A stretch of DNA of 29,641 nucleotides, from contig JABRWB010000089.1 in the NCBI GenBank assembly GCA_039961635.1, forward strand, positions 1-29,641, in the 5' to 3' direction. Under the pieces are notes generated by a model, which worked only from the letters and a program-made list of their open reading frames with translations, did not search any database and had not been told where the DNA came from. This document shows positions 13,178 through 21,696 of this stretch, one piece after another. The stretch comes from a bacterium (lineage in GTDB: Bacteria > 4484-113 > JAGGVC01). A program made the position numbers and the translations under genes. The stretch's first letter is position 1, and the number at the start of each line of letters is the position of its first letter.

Positions 13178-15979
13178 GTGGGCGACATTCAGGCCAAGGC
13201 TGTAGAACGACCGGTAGCCGCAAGGCAGATCCGGCTCGGCATCCTTATTTTCCAGCTTTTGTTGCTGGCCGCGTGCCTATGCGCGGCGGGCGGCGCGGTC
13301 CATCTCTGGGGCGCAATCTACCGGCCGGACCTGCGGTTTCGACTGACTTCGCTGGGCGGAGCTCAGCCCCCAGAAATGGTGGGCGGGATGAGCGCGCTCT
13401 ACCTGGATCAAAGCGCGGGCAAACAGGTTTATAGGCTTCTCAAGTGCTCTCCTCAGCGGGAAAGCTACAACGAAGAAACCGGGAGATACTCGATCCGCTC
13501 GAGTGTGTGGCTTGAAAGCGACAAAAGCGGATTTTTGAAACGGGAACTGGAGTTTGAATTCCCCGGCAGGCCGCAGTCCACGATTTTCAGGCTCAACGAC
13601 TCGTACCAGCCGATGTCGCCAAACGTCGTTATCACGGCTGTCGCCGCATACGAAGACCGGATTCTCCTTCAGGTAATTTCGTTGAACTGCAGGCTTGAAA
13701 CGATGTTTCTAAGCAAAACGGAAGTTCCCATACCGTACCGGTCGCGCGGCGCTTCCGTCAATTTGGGATCGGCAATCTGGATAGACATGCTCAACACGCC
13801 GCGGGGCAGGCAGGATTACCTGGCGGTCGGGCTTAGCCTCGGCCAGTCCCCTGCTCGGGAACTCCGCGGTCATAAGGACGAGCTTGGCCGCGACAAGAGC
13901 ATGGAGCAGAAGCTTGGCATCGTTGTGGTTCCCGCCCAGCAGGCCGATTGGGGGCCGCCGTACAAGGTGATTCCGTTTCCCGTCGCGCCTCATATCGTTT
14001 TCGAAGGGCCGTTTGGATGGCCGGGCGTATTCGCCTGGATGCATGCCAATGGAAACGGCTGGTTCTCGAACGCACCGCCGGAGATACTTGAAAAGCATCC
14101 GGAGCTAGCTGCGTTTTACGAAAACGACGACTCCTGGTCAAGCTTTTACATTGTTGACATGAATTCCGGGCTGATCAAAGCTCGCCTCAAACTGATGGAG
14201 GACAGGCCGGAATTCAGGTGGCCGTGCACTTTCGTATGGGGCCGATCCAACCGTCCGAAGGGCTTGAACACAAGGGAAATTCAAATTCTCGGATTTGCCT
14301 CCAGGGGTCTGCCGCCGAAAGGTTTACTTTTCAACTATCGCAGCGAGCTGGATTACGCTTCGCATAAATTCAGCTTCGTTCCGGAAGGCGGCGAGGAAAT
14401 CGAGTACGCTCCCGTGATAAACGATCGGTTTTCGCTTGAAGATTCTAGGCGGCGGCTCGGATTCGTTCTTTTCAACGAGGACGGCTCTGCGGGCTTCCTT
14501 CTGCAACCCGACTGGCTGGGCATGCAAAAGGTGCAGTGGATCAAAACGCCGCCGGAATCCGCCGGTTCGGATGCGGCATTCAAATCGTTTCTCGGAATAC
14601 TCGGCGGCCCCGGAGGAGAGGATTACCTTCTTTTCGGAACCGATTCAGGATATTTCTTGGCTTACCGGGAAAACGGCGACTTAGTCTGTTCGATTCCAGC
14701 TTCGAGGTTTTTCATCAACGACGATTCGAAGTACATCCTGCATCGCGCCACCTGGGAGCAGTCCGCGTTCGATCATCCGGTTTACGTGAGGATCGAGGGC
14801 GAAAACCGGAACGAGGAATTCGGTCTGATACTCAATCCGCGGTTCATTCCCCAATGGAAGATCGTTCTGAATGGCACATGGAGCGGACTGGCCGCGCTTT
14901 GGTTGATCGGAGGCATCGCGCTGGTGCGCCGGGCAAGGGAAAAGGCCTATGTTCCTCCCGAAGTGCTCGATGCCGTGATCGAAGAAGAACGCGAGGCGCG
15001 CGATCTTGCCCTCGACGAGGCGTACGAGCAACACACCGCGCAGGCCCGCGGGAGGCTGGGTCAGATTGCCGACTCTCTGGCGCACAGCCTAAACACGCCG
15101 CTGGATGCGATCCGGGCTACGTTGGAGCTGCTTCGCAGCAGGTCGCCCATCGAGGTAGCGTCGCAGCTGATCAAATTATTCCCAGAGCCGGAGCTATCAG
15201 CTCGCGCGCTTGCTCTTGCGGAAAAACTGCTTGCAAATCCTCCGGCAATTTCGATTTCGGAAACAAACCGCCGCACGGACGAGTTCGAGGAGCTGCTTGC
15301 CGCGGATTATCCCGGATTCGATCGGTTCGCAAAGCATTTCGCGCGGACGGGATTCGAAGCGGAAGAAATAGGCGCGTTCATCGAGACGTTCGGCAGGGAT
15401 CGCGCGGGCGAACTTGTCCGGCTTCTGGACGAAATCGCGTCCGAAAGGCGCGGCATACTTCTCGCGCTGTCCCAGCACGAAACCGCGTCCCGGCTTGTCA
15501 ACCGGCTGCGCCATCTGATTCGCGAAGACCGTTTCGACGTCCGATTGAGTCTCGAAACTTCGCTGCAAATGCTGGAAGCTCCGTTGACGGGAAAGAAAAT
15601 CAAGGTTTCGACCGTGACCGAGGATGTCCCCCGTCTTAAAGGCGATCCGCTTCTGATGGTGGAAATCATCGGAAACATCCTGACGAACGCAGTCGAAGCG
15701 CTGCCGGAATACGGCGAAATCAAGGTGTCGGTTACGCGCACCGACGATAAAATCGAGCTTGCGATTTCGAACAACGGGCCGGCGATTCCGGCCGATGTCC
15801 TTCCCCGCGTATTCGAGCGCGGATTCACTGCGGGAAAGCCGCAGGGTACGGGGCTTGGCTTGTTCATCGCGGCGCAGGCCGTCAGGATTTTGGGCGGAAG
15901 CATTGCAGTTTCCTCGACAACAGGTTGCACCGAATTTAAAATGGAGTTCCCAATCCCGCCTTCAGGGGAGGCAGTGTGA
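13178..15979 (+). CDS. Membrane sensor histidine kinase with large novel periplasmic domain
   Basis: A 933-aa protein. One membrane helix lies near residues 18-42 (LGILIFQLLLLAACLCAAGG) and a second near 565-585 (GLAALWLIGGIALV). They enclose ~520 residues of beta-rich periplasmic sensor that I do not recognise. The cytoplasmic part has a coiled linker and an H-box with H636 (SLAHSLNTPLDAI). A ~130-residue helical insert splits the dimerisation helices (from ELLRSRSPIEV to NRLRHLIRED). The HATPase domain has an N-box (GNILTNAVEAL), G1 (ISNNGPAIP, with Asn where Asp is usual) and G2 (GTGLGLFIA). The GTG start follows an extended -10; the longer upstream frame would overlap the divergent promoter. 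Its stop overlaps the start of the receiver gene by 4 bp, so they form a kinase-regulator pair. Confidence 0.88.
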   Translation: MGDIQAKAVERPVAARQIRLGILIFQLLLLAACLCAAGGAVHLWGAIYRPDLRFRLTSLGGAQPPEMVGGMSALYLDQSAGKQVYRLLKCSPQRESYNEETGRYSIRSSVWLESDKSGFLKRELEFEFPGRPQSTIFRLNDSYQPMSPNVVITAVAAYEDRILLQVISLNCRLETMFLSKTEVPIPYRSRGASVNLGSAIWIDMLNTPRGRQDYLAVGLSLGQSPARELRGHKDELGRDKSMEQKLGIVVVPAQQADWGPPYKVIPFPVAPHIVFEGPFGWPGVFAWMHANGNGWFSNAPPEILEKHPELAAFYENDDSWSSFYIVDMNSGLIKARLKLMEDRPEFRWPCTFVWGRSNRPKGLNTREIQILGFASRGLPPKGLLFNYRSELDYASHKFSFVPEGGEEIEYAPVINDRFSLEDSRRRLGFVLFNEDGSAGFLLQPDWLGMQKVQWIKTPPESAGSDAAFKSFLGILGGPGGEDYLLFGTDSGYFLAYRENGDLVCSIPASRFFINDDSKYILHRATWEQSAFDHPVYVRIEGENRNEEFGLILNPRFIPQWKIVLNGTWSGLAALWLIGGIALVRRAREKAYVPPEVLDAVIEEEREARDLALDEAYEQHTAQARGRLGQIADSLAHSLNTPLDAIRATLELLRSRSPIEVASQLIKLFPEPELSARALALAEKLLANPPAISISETNRRTDEFEELLAADYPGFDRFAKHFARTGFEAEEIGAFIETFGRDRAGELVRLLDEIASERRGILLALSQHETASRLVNRLRHLIREDRFDVRLSLETSLQMLEAPLTGKKIKVSTVTEDVPRLKGDPLLMVEIIGNILTNAVEALPEYGEIKVSVTRTDDKIELAISNNGPAIPADVLPRVFERGFTAGKPQGTGLGLFIAAQAVRILGGSIAVSSTTGCTEFKMEFPIPPSGEAV

Positions 15980-17562
15980 CAGGCAGCAGGGCTTGGATTA
16001 TCTTTGTGGACGACGTCGAGGCCGAGGCCGTCGCGATAAGCGATCTTATAGAGCGGCGGTTCGGCGCGAATTTCCGAGTACGCGCTTTCACGACTCCCGC
16101 CGAAGCGCTTAACTTCGTGCGGGAGCGCGCCGAGCGCAGGGAGGAAGTCGCGCTCGTCGTCACCGATATGTACATGCCGGTTTCGATAGGCAGCAACGGC
16201 GACGTCCTGCACGGGGACGAGCTTGCAGCGATGTTGCACAAGCAGCTCGACCGCTCGCTGCCGGTGCTCGGATACTCCGGCCACAGCGATTACCAGAATC
16301 CGGAGGCGGCCAAGGCCGCGGGCCTTGTGGATCTTTTACCCAAGGATGCGACGCATTCGGACGACCTGCTGAACCGGATCGAGCGAATTTTGATCGATCG
16401 CTACGACATGACGTCGGATTCGATTTTTATTACGGGAGCGACGGGATGGCTGGGCAGGATGCTTGTGGACCGCCTGCTTAAAACGACCGAATCGAACTTG
16501 TTTTTGCTCGTACGCGAAGCGGACGGAGTCCCGTTCGACCGCCGCATCGAAATTTCGGACGAGCTTAAGCCGCGCGTGAGTTTCGTCAGGGGCGATTTGG
16601 CGATTCGCGGACTGGGGATCGGGCCGGCGGACATGCTCGCGCTTCGCTCTACCGGACCGCTCGAATTCTGGCATCTCGCCGCATGCGTAGACTTCGACAA
16701 GCGCAACCACGCCGCGGTGATGAAGGCGAATGTCGAGGCGGCGGAGAACCTGGTGGAGTTCATCGCCAAGCTTCCCGCGGGATCTTGCCGCGTATTGAAC
16801 GCTGTTTCGACCGCGTACGTCGCGGGTGAAAAGCAATTCCCGCTTGTGTCGAGCGAATCCATAGAAAGCACCTGCCATTTCAAAAACGGCTTCGAAAAAT
16901 CCAAAGCGCGGATGGAACAGATAATCCGCGATTCGGGGCTTCCATACCGGATATTCCGTCCGTCGATGATCGTCGGAAGCTCGGACACGGGCGAGTGGAA
17001 TGACGAATTCGCGCAAGGCGCATCCGCGGCGCTGGCCAAGATGAAAAGCTTGGGCAGCGGCGTGAACGGAATGCCGACGCTGCACCTTCCGGCGGTTGCC
17101 CATTACCGCAAGAATTTGATCTGCGCGGACGACGTTGTTTTCATGATGACCGCGCTAAGAAAAGCGAACACGGGACTTCGCGAGGTGTTCCATTTGGTGA
17201 ATCCGCACTACGCGCGCGTTTGCGACATCGTCGATGCGGCGGCAACGGTTGCAGGAGTGGAGATAAGCTACGATTCGGATTTGGATTTGGGCATCGCTCA
17301 ACAGGACGCGGATTTTTTGGAATTCGCCAACTTCACACCGGTGAAACCGATTTGGATGGACGGGGCGAATTTCGAAATTGTCAAGGCGCTGTTTCCATTG
17401 TTGCAGTATCTGACGCACAACGACCCGGTGTTCGATTGCGGCAAAACCGCAGCCGCGCTCGCGCAGGTTGCGCCGGGATACTCGCCGATCAAAACAGACA
17501 GAGAAAAAATCAGGTACCTTTTGGAAGGTTTAAACGAGATGTGCGCCAATTCCGTCAATTGA
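15976..17562 (+). CDS. Response regulator fused to a thioester-reductase-like SDR (REC-NAD_binding_4)
   Basis: A 528-aa fusion. Residues ~5-140 form a receiver domain with a full site: acidic pair D12/D13, phosphoacceptor D64 (VVTDMYMP), S101 (GYSGHSD) and K123 (LLPKDAT), plus a short insert after D64. Residues ~148-525 are an extended SDR of the thioester/fatty-acyl reductase type (NAD_binding_4): FITGATGWLG nucleotide loop (154-160), LEFWHLAACVDF, NAVSTAYVAGE with catalytic-type S278/T279, and GLPYRIFRPSMIVG. The YxxxK motif reads F306-E-K-S-K310, so the usual Tyr is Phe. Family members reduce thioester-bound acyl groups with NAD(P)H. It starts in the GTGA overlap with the kinase, its evident partner. 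Output by a phosphorylation-controlled enzyme is inferred. Confidence 0.9.
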   Translation: MTGSRAWIIFVDDVEAEAVAISDLIERRFGANFRVRAFTTPAEALNFVRERAERREEVALVVTDMYMPVSIGSNGDVLHGDELAAMLHKQLDRSLPVLGYSGHSDYQNPEAAKAAGLVDLLPKDATHSDDLLNRIERILIDRYDMTSDSIFITGATGWLGRMLVDRLLKTTESNLFLLVREADGVPFDRRIEISDELKPRVSFVRGDLAIRGLGIGPADMLALRSTGPLEFWHLAACVDFDKRNHAAVMKANVEAAENLVEFIAKLPAGSCRVLNAVSTAYVAGEKQFPLVSSESIESTCHFKNGFEKSKARMEQIIRDSGLPYRIFRPSMIVGSSDTGEWNDEFAQGASAALAKMKSLGSGVNGMPTLHLPAVAHYRKNLICADDVVFMMTALRKANTGLREVFHLVNPHYARVCDIVDAAATVAGVEISYDSDLDLGIAQQDADFLEFANFTPVKPIWMDGANFEIVKALFPLLQYLTHNDPVFDCGKTAAALAQVAPGYSPIKTDREKIRYLLEGLNEMCANSVN

Positions 17563-17643
17563 CGGCAAATCCGCGCTTCGTTGTTTATTGCTTTTATCAA
17601 TCCTTTCCGGCGCGCATGGAAAGTCGGCGACCTAAGCGCAAAA

Positions 17644-18759
17644 TCAATCAAACAGCTCGCGAACATTGAGCAAGTCCGGCAGCACCTCGAAGAATACGTC
17701 GACAACCGCCGGCTCGAAGTGCGTGCCTGATAGCCTGCGAATTTCCTCGAGCGCTTCGTCCATGGGCCACGCGCGCTTGTACGGCCGCTCGCTCGTCAGC
17801 GCGTCGAACACGTCGCATATCGCGGTGACCCTGCCTTCAAGCGGTATGGCCTCGCCCCGAAGCCCCGCCGGGTATCCCGTGCCGTCCCACTTCTCGTGGT
17901 GAGTGAGCGCGATGACCTCGGCGAGCTGCAAAACCTCCGACTTGCCGCGGGACAGCAGCTCCGCGCCGATTGTGGTGTGCCTCTTCATCACTTCCCACTC
18001 CGCGGCGTCCAGCTTGCCCGGCTTCTTAAGGATCACGTCGGGGATTCCGATTTTTCCGATGTCGTGCATCGGCGCCGCGTGCAAAATCAGATGGCAATCG
18101 GCGGGCGCGCGGCCCAGCGCCTCGAACATCTTCGACGCGTACCAGCTCATGCGTAAGATGTGCACGCCCGTCTGCTCGTCCTTGTACTCGGCGGCCCGGC
18201 CCAGCCTGTGCACGATTTCCAGCTGCGACTGGCGGATGTGTTCGGTCTGCTCCATCACTCGTGCTTCCAGATGGTCCAGCATCTCGCGCAGCTTGCGGTT
18301 GGCCTGCCGGATGGACAGCAGGTTGCGGACGCGAACCTGAAGCTCCAGATGGTCGAACGGCTTGGCGATGAAATCCAGCGCGCCCTCGGAAAGCGCGCGG
18401 ATGCGCGTGTCGGAATCCTCGCTGGCTGTAAGTATCAGAACGGGCACGGGATCGTCGTTTTCCAGCCGCTTCAATTGCGCGAGAACAGCGAAACCATCCA
18501 TATTCGGCATGTTGATGTCCAACAGGACGGCGTCAGGCCGGAACTCGTTGTACAGGACGGCGGCTTTGCGCGAGTCCGTAGTGGTCGCGATTTCGGACAG
18601 GCCGCATGCGCGCAGAATGCGTTCGATTGTGCGGACGACGGGCGCTTCGTCGTCAACGATCAATACGCGTCCGGATGACGCGTATTCCTGCGAGGCTGCT
18701 GGGGGAATCCGCACCCGCGGTTCGATGCGCGAATCAAATTTGCCGGCTTCGTTTATCAT
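17644..18759 (-). CDS. Response regulator with HD-GYP cyclic-di-GMP phosphodiesterase output
   Basis: A 371-aa cytoplasmic protein. After a ~28-residue tail comes a receiver with D36/D37, phosphoacceptor D81 (LLDINMPNMDG), T111 and K133. A coiled linker (NRKLREMLDHLEARVMEQTE) leads to an intact HD-GYP domain: EYKDEQTGVH, metal-binding H232-D233 (MHDIGKIGIP) and HHEKWDGTGYPAGL at 287-300, followed by GRVTAICDVFDALTSERPYK. Intact HD-GYP domains hydrolyse c-di-GMP to pGpG or GMP. The ATG lacks a Shine-Dalgarno. A TAAAAT lies 15 nt upstream, predicting a ~9-nt leader. It converges with the REC-SDR gene, diverges from rodA and has no adjacent kinase of its own, so the upstream histidine kinase is one candidate partner. 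Confidence 0.94.
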   Translation of the reverse strand: MINEAGKFDSRIEPRVRIPPAASQEYASSGRVLIVDDEAPVVRTIERILRACGLSEIATTTDSRKAAVLYNEFRPDAVLLDINMPNMDGFAVLAQLKRLENDDPVPVLILTASEDSDTRIRALSEGALDFIAKPFDHLELQVRVRNLLSIRQANRKLREMLDHLEARVMEQTEHIRQSQLEIVHRLGRAAEYKDEQTGVHILRMSWYASKMFEALGRAPADCHLILHAAPMHDIGKIGIPDVILKKPGKLDAAEWEVMKRHTTIGAELLSRGKSEVLQLAEVIALTHHEKWDGTGYPAGLRGEAIPLEGRVTAICDVFDALTSERPYKRAWPMDEALEEIRRLSGTHFEPAVVDVFFEVLPDLLNVRELFD

Positions 18760-18774
18760 ATGGTTTGGGCGCGG

Positions 18775-18780
18775 ATTTTA
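18775..18780 (-). promoter_or_regulatory. -10 element of the REC-HD-GYP gene
   Basis: TAAAAT on the minus strand, 15 nt before the ATG, giving a leader of about 9 nt without a Shine-Dalgarno. It lies 10 bp from the divergent rodA -10, so the two polymerase sites overlap and probably compete. Confidence 0.45.
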
Positions 18781-18790
18781 GCATCTCGGT

Positions 18791-18796
18791 TATACT
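18791..18796 (+). promoter_or_regulatory. -10 element of leaderless rodA
   Basis: TATACT, then TTTGCC (6 nt), then the GTG start. This is the same geometry as mutS and the DUF5665 gene. No Shine-Dalgarno and no clear -35. Confidence 0.65.
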
Positions 18797-18802
18797 TTTG
18801 CC

Positions 18803-19945
18803 GTGAGTCCGCCCAGGAAAAGATTGAGGGAAAAGCAGCCCGAGGCCAGGCCGGGCGACTTCTGGCTGATCGCCATCCCGGTCGTGCTAACCGTGATCGG
18901 CCTCATATACCTTTACAGCGCCACGTACCAAGCCCCCGACCCGGAATCCGGAGCCGCGCCGCTTTTGGGAATGGGACGTTTTTTCAAGCTCCAGGTGCTC
19001 TGGTTTTTATTCGGTCTGGGCGTTTACCGGTTGGTATCGCGCGCGGATTTCACGAATCCGCCGTTTCCATGGACGGCGATTTACCTGCCGATACTCGCCC
19101 TTTTAATCATCACGATAATCGCCGGACATACGGCTGGCGGCTCCGAGCGCTGGATCAACCTGGGGCTTCTCAAGATGCAGCCGAGCGAGTACGCCAAAAT
19201 TGCATTCGTTCTTGTTCTTGCCCAGGTTTTTTCCGGGCAAGGCGGTGTCACGGGCGAAAGATTTGCCGGAATGCTCGGCCTACTCGGCGTCACTGCCGCG
19301 TTGATTGTAATGCAGCCGGATCTTGGCACCGCAATTGTCTTCTTCGCCATTTTTTCCGTCATCTTGTTCCTGGCACAAGGCGGACAACGGTTTCTTGTGG
19401 CGTTCCTGGTGGTCGTCATGCTTATCGCCGTACCGGGCTGGTTTCTACTTCACGATTACCAGCGCGACCGGGTGCTTTCGTTCATGAATCCTGAGGCAGA
19501 CATCCAGGGAGCGGGCTACAACGTTTACCAAAGCAAGATTGCGATCGGCAGCGGCGGATTGACGGGCGCGGGGCTGCGGCAGGGCACGCAAACCCAGGGC
19601 GGATTCGTCCCGAACGACCACACGGATTTCATTTTCAGCGTCGTCGGCGAAGAAGGCGGATTCGTGGGCGGCGGAATGGTTATCCTGTTGTTTGCGCTGC
19701 TCGTTCTGCGGCTGACCTGGGCGGGGCAGGTCGCGGCGAACGCATATCAGCAGCTTATCGCCTACGGAGTCAGCGCAATCATCTTTTTCCAGGCCGTGGT
19801 GAACATCGGGATGAATATGGGCGTGCTTCCGGTTACGGGCATTCCGCTCCCGTTTTTCAGCTACGGAGGAAACTCGCTGTTCACCATGTATTTCGCTATA
19901 GGCGTGTGCCAAAGCATAGTCCGCAATCGTTTCCGCGTGTCGTAA
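18803..19945 (+). CDS. rodA: SEDS peptidoglycan glycosyltransferase, RodA type
   Basis: A 380-aa polytopic protein with about ten membrane helices. SEDS proteins polymerise glycan strands from lipid II, RodA in elongation and FtsW in division. Signature segments are present: GGSERWINLGLLKMQPSEYA, the MQPDLGTAIVF loop with the conserved Asp, GFVPNDHTDFIFSVVGEEGG and GIPLPFFSYGGNSL. The HTDFIFSVVGEE form and the lack of division genes nearby favour RodA over FtsW, but this is not certain. The GTG start is set by the TATACT exactly 6 nt upstream. The usual neighbours (mreBCD, PBP2) are absent. A GC-rich inverted repeat follows ~75 nt after the stop. Confidence 0.9.
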   Translation: MSPPRKRLREKQPEARPGDFWLIAIPVVLTVIGLIYLYSATYQAPDPESGAAPLLGMGRFFKLQVLWFLFGLGVYRLVSRADFTNPPFPWTAIYLPILALLIITIIAGHTAGGSERWINLGLLKMQPSEYAKIAFVLVLAQVFSGQGGVTGERFAGMLGLLGVTAALIVMQPDLGTAIVFFAIFSVILFLAQGGQRFLVAFLVVVMLIAVPGWFLLHDYQRDRVLSFMNPEADIQGAGYNVYQSKIAIGSGGLTGAGLRQGTQTQGGFVPNDHTDFIFSVVGEEGGFVGGGMVILLFALLVLRLTWAGQVAANAYQQLIAYGVSAIIFFQAVVNIGMNMGVLPVTGIPLPFFSYGGNSLFTMYFAIGVCQSIVRNRFRVS

Positions 19946-20022
19946 GAAGATGGCGCCCGAATTTCAAGTGGAATGCTTCTGTGCTAAAACCATGTTCCGA
20001 GCGGCCGATAACGTCAAGTGAG

Positions 20023-20049
20023 CCGGCCGGCCCGGCCGGGCGCGTTTTT
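20023..20049 (+). terminator. Possible rodA terminator (GGCC-rich hairpin)
   Basis: A CCGGCCG arm pairs with CGGCCGG across a 3-nt loop, followed after five bases by TTTTT. The gap between stem and T-run is longer than ideal, so this is a moderate call. Confidence 0.35.
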
Positions 20050-20114
20050 GCCCGATTTTGGTATATGCAGTGGATTGGCGGCCCGCGGCAACTTGGGCGG
20101 GCGGGGTTAGACGG

Positions 20115-20888
20115 ATGGATATTGCCACAATCGCCGGCTTGATTTTGTGTTTCGTGGGATTTTTGGGCGGCTTCGTGATGGAAGGAGGCCACCTCACGTC
20201 GCTCGTTCAGCTATCGGCGGGAGCGATTGTTTTCGGTGGGACGTTTGGCGCGGGCATCGCAAGCGCGGCGCTTTCGCAGACGACCGGCATCGCGGGAATA
20301 CTCAAGCATGCGTTCGTCCGAAAAGAGCGCGATCCCCAAGAGACTATAGCCACATTCGTCAAATTCGCGGAAAAGGCCCGGCGCGAGGGCCTGTTGGTTC
20401 TCGAAGAAGACGTACGGGAGCTTAAAGACAGGTTTCTGCAAAACGGAGTGCAGCTCGTCATTGACGGAACCGACACCGAGCTTGTGAAGGACATCCTTCA
20501 GACCGAGCTTGCTTACATCGAGGAGCGCCACGAAACCGGCGCCAAGTACTTCGAAAATCTCGGCGGATTCGCCCCCACCTTTGGAATCATCGGCACGGTT
20601 ATGGGGCTCGTACACGTACTCTCTAACCTTTCCGATCCTTCAAGCCTTGGCCCGGCAATCAGTGCTGCGTTCATCGCGACGCTGTACGGCGTTGTCAGCG
20701 CCAACGCGATTTTCCTTCCGATAGCGAACAAGCTCAAATCTTCGTCCAAAGAGGAAATCCTGATCATGGAGCTTATGATTGAGGGTATCCTTTCAATCCA
20801 GGCGGGCGACAACCCCCGCATCGTAAAGGAGAAGCTGAACGCGTTCCTCCCGCCCGCCAGACGCGAAAAGGAGGAGGCAAAGGCCTAG
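20115..20888 (+). CDS. motA: Flagellar motor stator protein MotA
   Basis: A 257-aa protein of the MotA family, the five-subunit ring of the proton/sodium-driven stator that turns against the flagellar rotor. It has four membrane helices: two at the N-terminus (IATIAGLILCFVGFLGGFVM) and two in the C-terminal half carrying FAPTFGIIGTVMGLVHVLSN and ISAAFIATLYGVVSANAIFL, the channel-lining family signature. The cytoplasmic loop includes the conserved KARREGLLVLEED, typical of the rotor-facing segment. The ATG (MDIATIAG) matches the family start. The frame runs further upstream but into the intergenic inverted repeat. No good Shine-Dalgarno is seen. It starts a run of seven same-strand genes ending at 26002. 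Confidence 0.95.
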   Translation: MDIATIAGLILCFVGFLGGFVMEGGHLTSLVQLSAGAIVFGGTFGAGIASAALSQTTGIAGILKHAFVRKERDPQETIATFVKFAEKARREGLLVLEEDVRELKDRFLQNGVQLVIDGTDTELVKDILQTELAYIEERHETGAKYFENLGGFAPTFGIIGTVMGLVHVLSNLSDPSSLGPAISAAFIATLYGVVSANAIFLPIANKLKSSSKEEILIMELMIEGILSIQAGDNPRIVKEKLNAFLPPARREKEEAKA

Positions 20889-20889
20889 C

Positions 20890-21696
20890 ATGGCCGGCAG
20901 GAAAAAGGCTGGTGAGCACGGCGGTGGCCACGAGCGGTGGCTCATCACCTACGCGGACATGATCACTTTGCTTATGGTCATGTTCGTCGTCTTTTTCGCC
21001 ATGGCCCAAGTTGACCTTAAAAAGTTCGCCGCGGCCGCCAAATCCCTCCGGGAAGGATTCGGTGCAAGCAAACCGGTCTCGACCGTCGGCGCGGCGGACA
21101 AGATTCCTGTTTTCGACACGCCGGGCGGTGAAACCGTTCTGGAAGGCGCCGGGGGCGAGGGCGGAATCACGCCGGTGGATATCTTCGAATTCGGCAGGCT
21201 GGGAAGCGAAATCGAGGAGGAAATAAAGGGGAAATTGCGGGAGGCGGGTCTTGAAGCGTCAAACGTGCAGGTTGATTACAACGAGCGCGGAATCGTGATC
21301 ACAATCAGTCCCGACAACATCCTTTTCGACAGCGGCAAGGCGTCGTTGCGCCCCGAGTTCGTAAAGATTCTCGACACGATCGGCCCGAAATTGAAGGATT
21401 TGCCCAATCAAATCCAGGTTGAGGGTCATACGGACAGCGTTCCAATCAACACTGCGCAGTTTCCGTCAAATTGGGAGCTTTCCGCCGCAAGGGCGAGCTC
21501 CGTAATCAGGTACTTCGAGCGCGCTGGCTGGATAAAATCCGACCGTTTGGCCGCGTCCGGCTATGCGGACAGCCGGCCGGTTGATACGAATGCCACTCCG
21601 GAAGGAAGAGCTCGCAATCGGCGCGTGGAAATTGTAATCCTGCGCTCGGCTCGCTCCGCGGATTCGGCAAGGCTTGCAAGGGAGATGGGGCAGTGA
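20890..21696 (+). CDS. motB: Flagellar motor stator protein MotB
   Basis: A 268-aa protein of the MotB family. The short N-terminal tail leads into the single membrane helix with the ion-binding D23 (RWLITYADMITLLMVMFVVF), then the plug region (FAAAAKSLREGFG). A Gly-rich linker (~50 residues) precedes the C-terminal OmpA-like peptidoglycan-binding domain (~130-255: GIVITISPDNILFDSGKASL, IQVEGHTDSVPI, LSAARASSVIRYF, ARNRRVEIVI). It pairs with MotA, 1 nt away, to form the stator and anchors it to the wall. All functional residues seem intact. Its stop overlaps the next gene by 4 bp. Confidence 0.95.
   Translation: MAGRKKAGEHGGGHERWLITYADMITLLMVMFVVFFAMAQVDLKKFAAAAKSLREGFGASKPVSTVGAADKIPVFDTPGGETVLEGAGGEGGITPVDIFEFGRLGSEIEEEIKGKLREAGLEASNVQVDYNERGIVITISPDNILFDSGKASLRPEFVKILDTIGPKLKDLPNQIQVEGHTDSVPINTAQFPSNWELSAARASSVIRYFERAGWIKSDRLAASGYADSRPVDTNATPEGRARNRRVEIVILRSARSADSARLAREMGQ

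Noticed and set aside
14536-15639. 367-codon alternate frame inside the histidine kinase gene
   Set aside because: The overlapping frame carries the kinase H, N and G boxes; this one gives an Arg/Gly-rich product with no motif.
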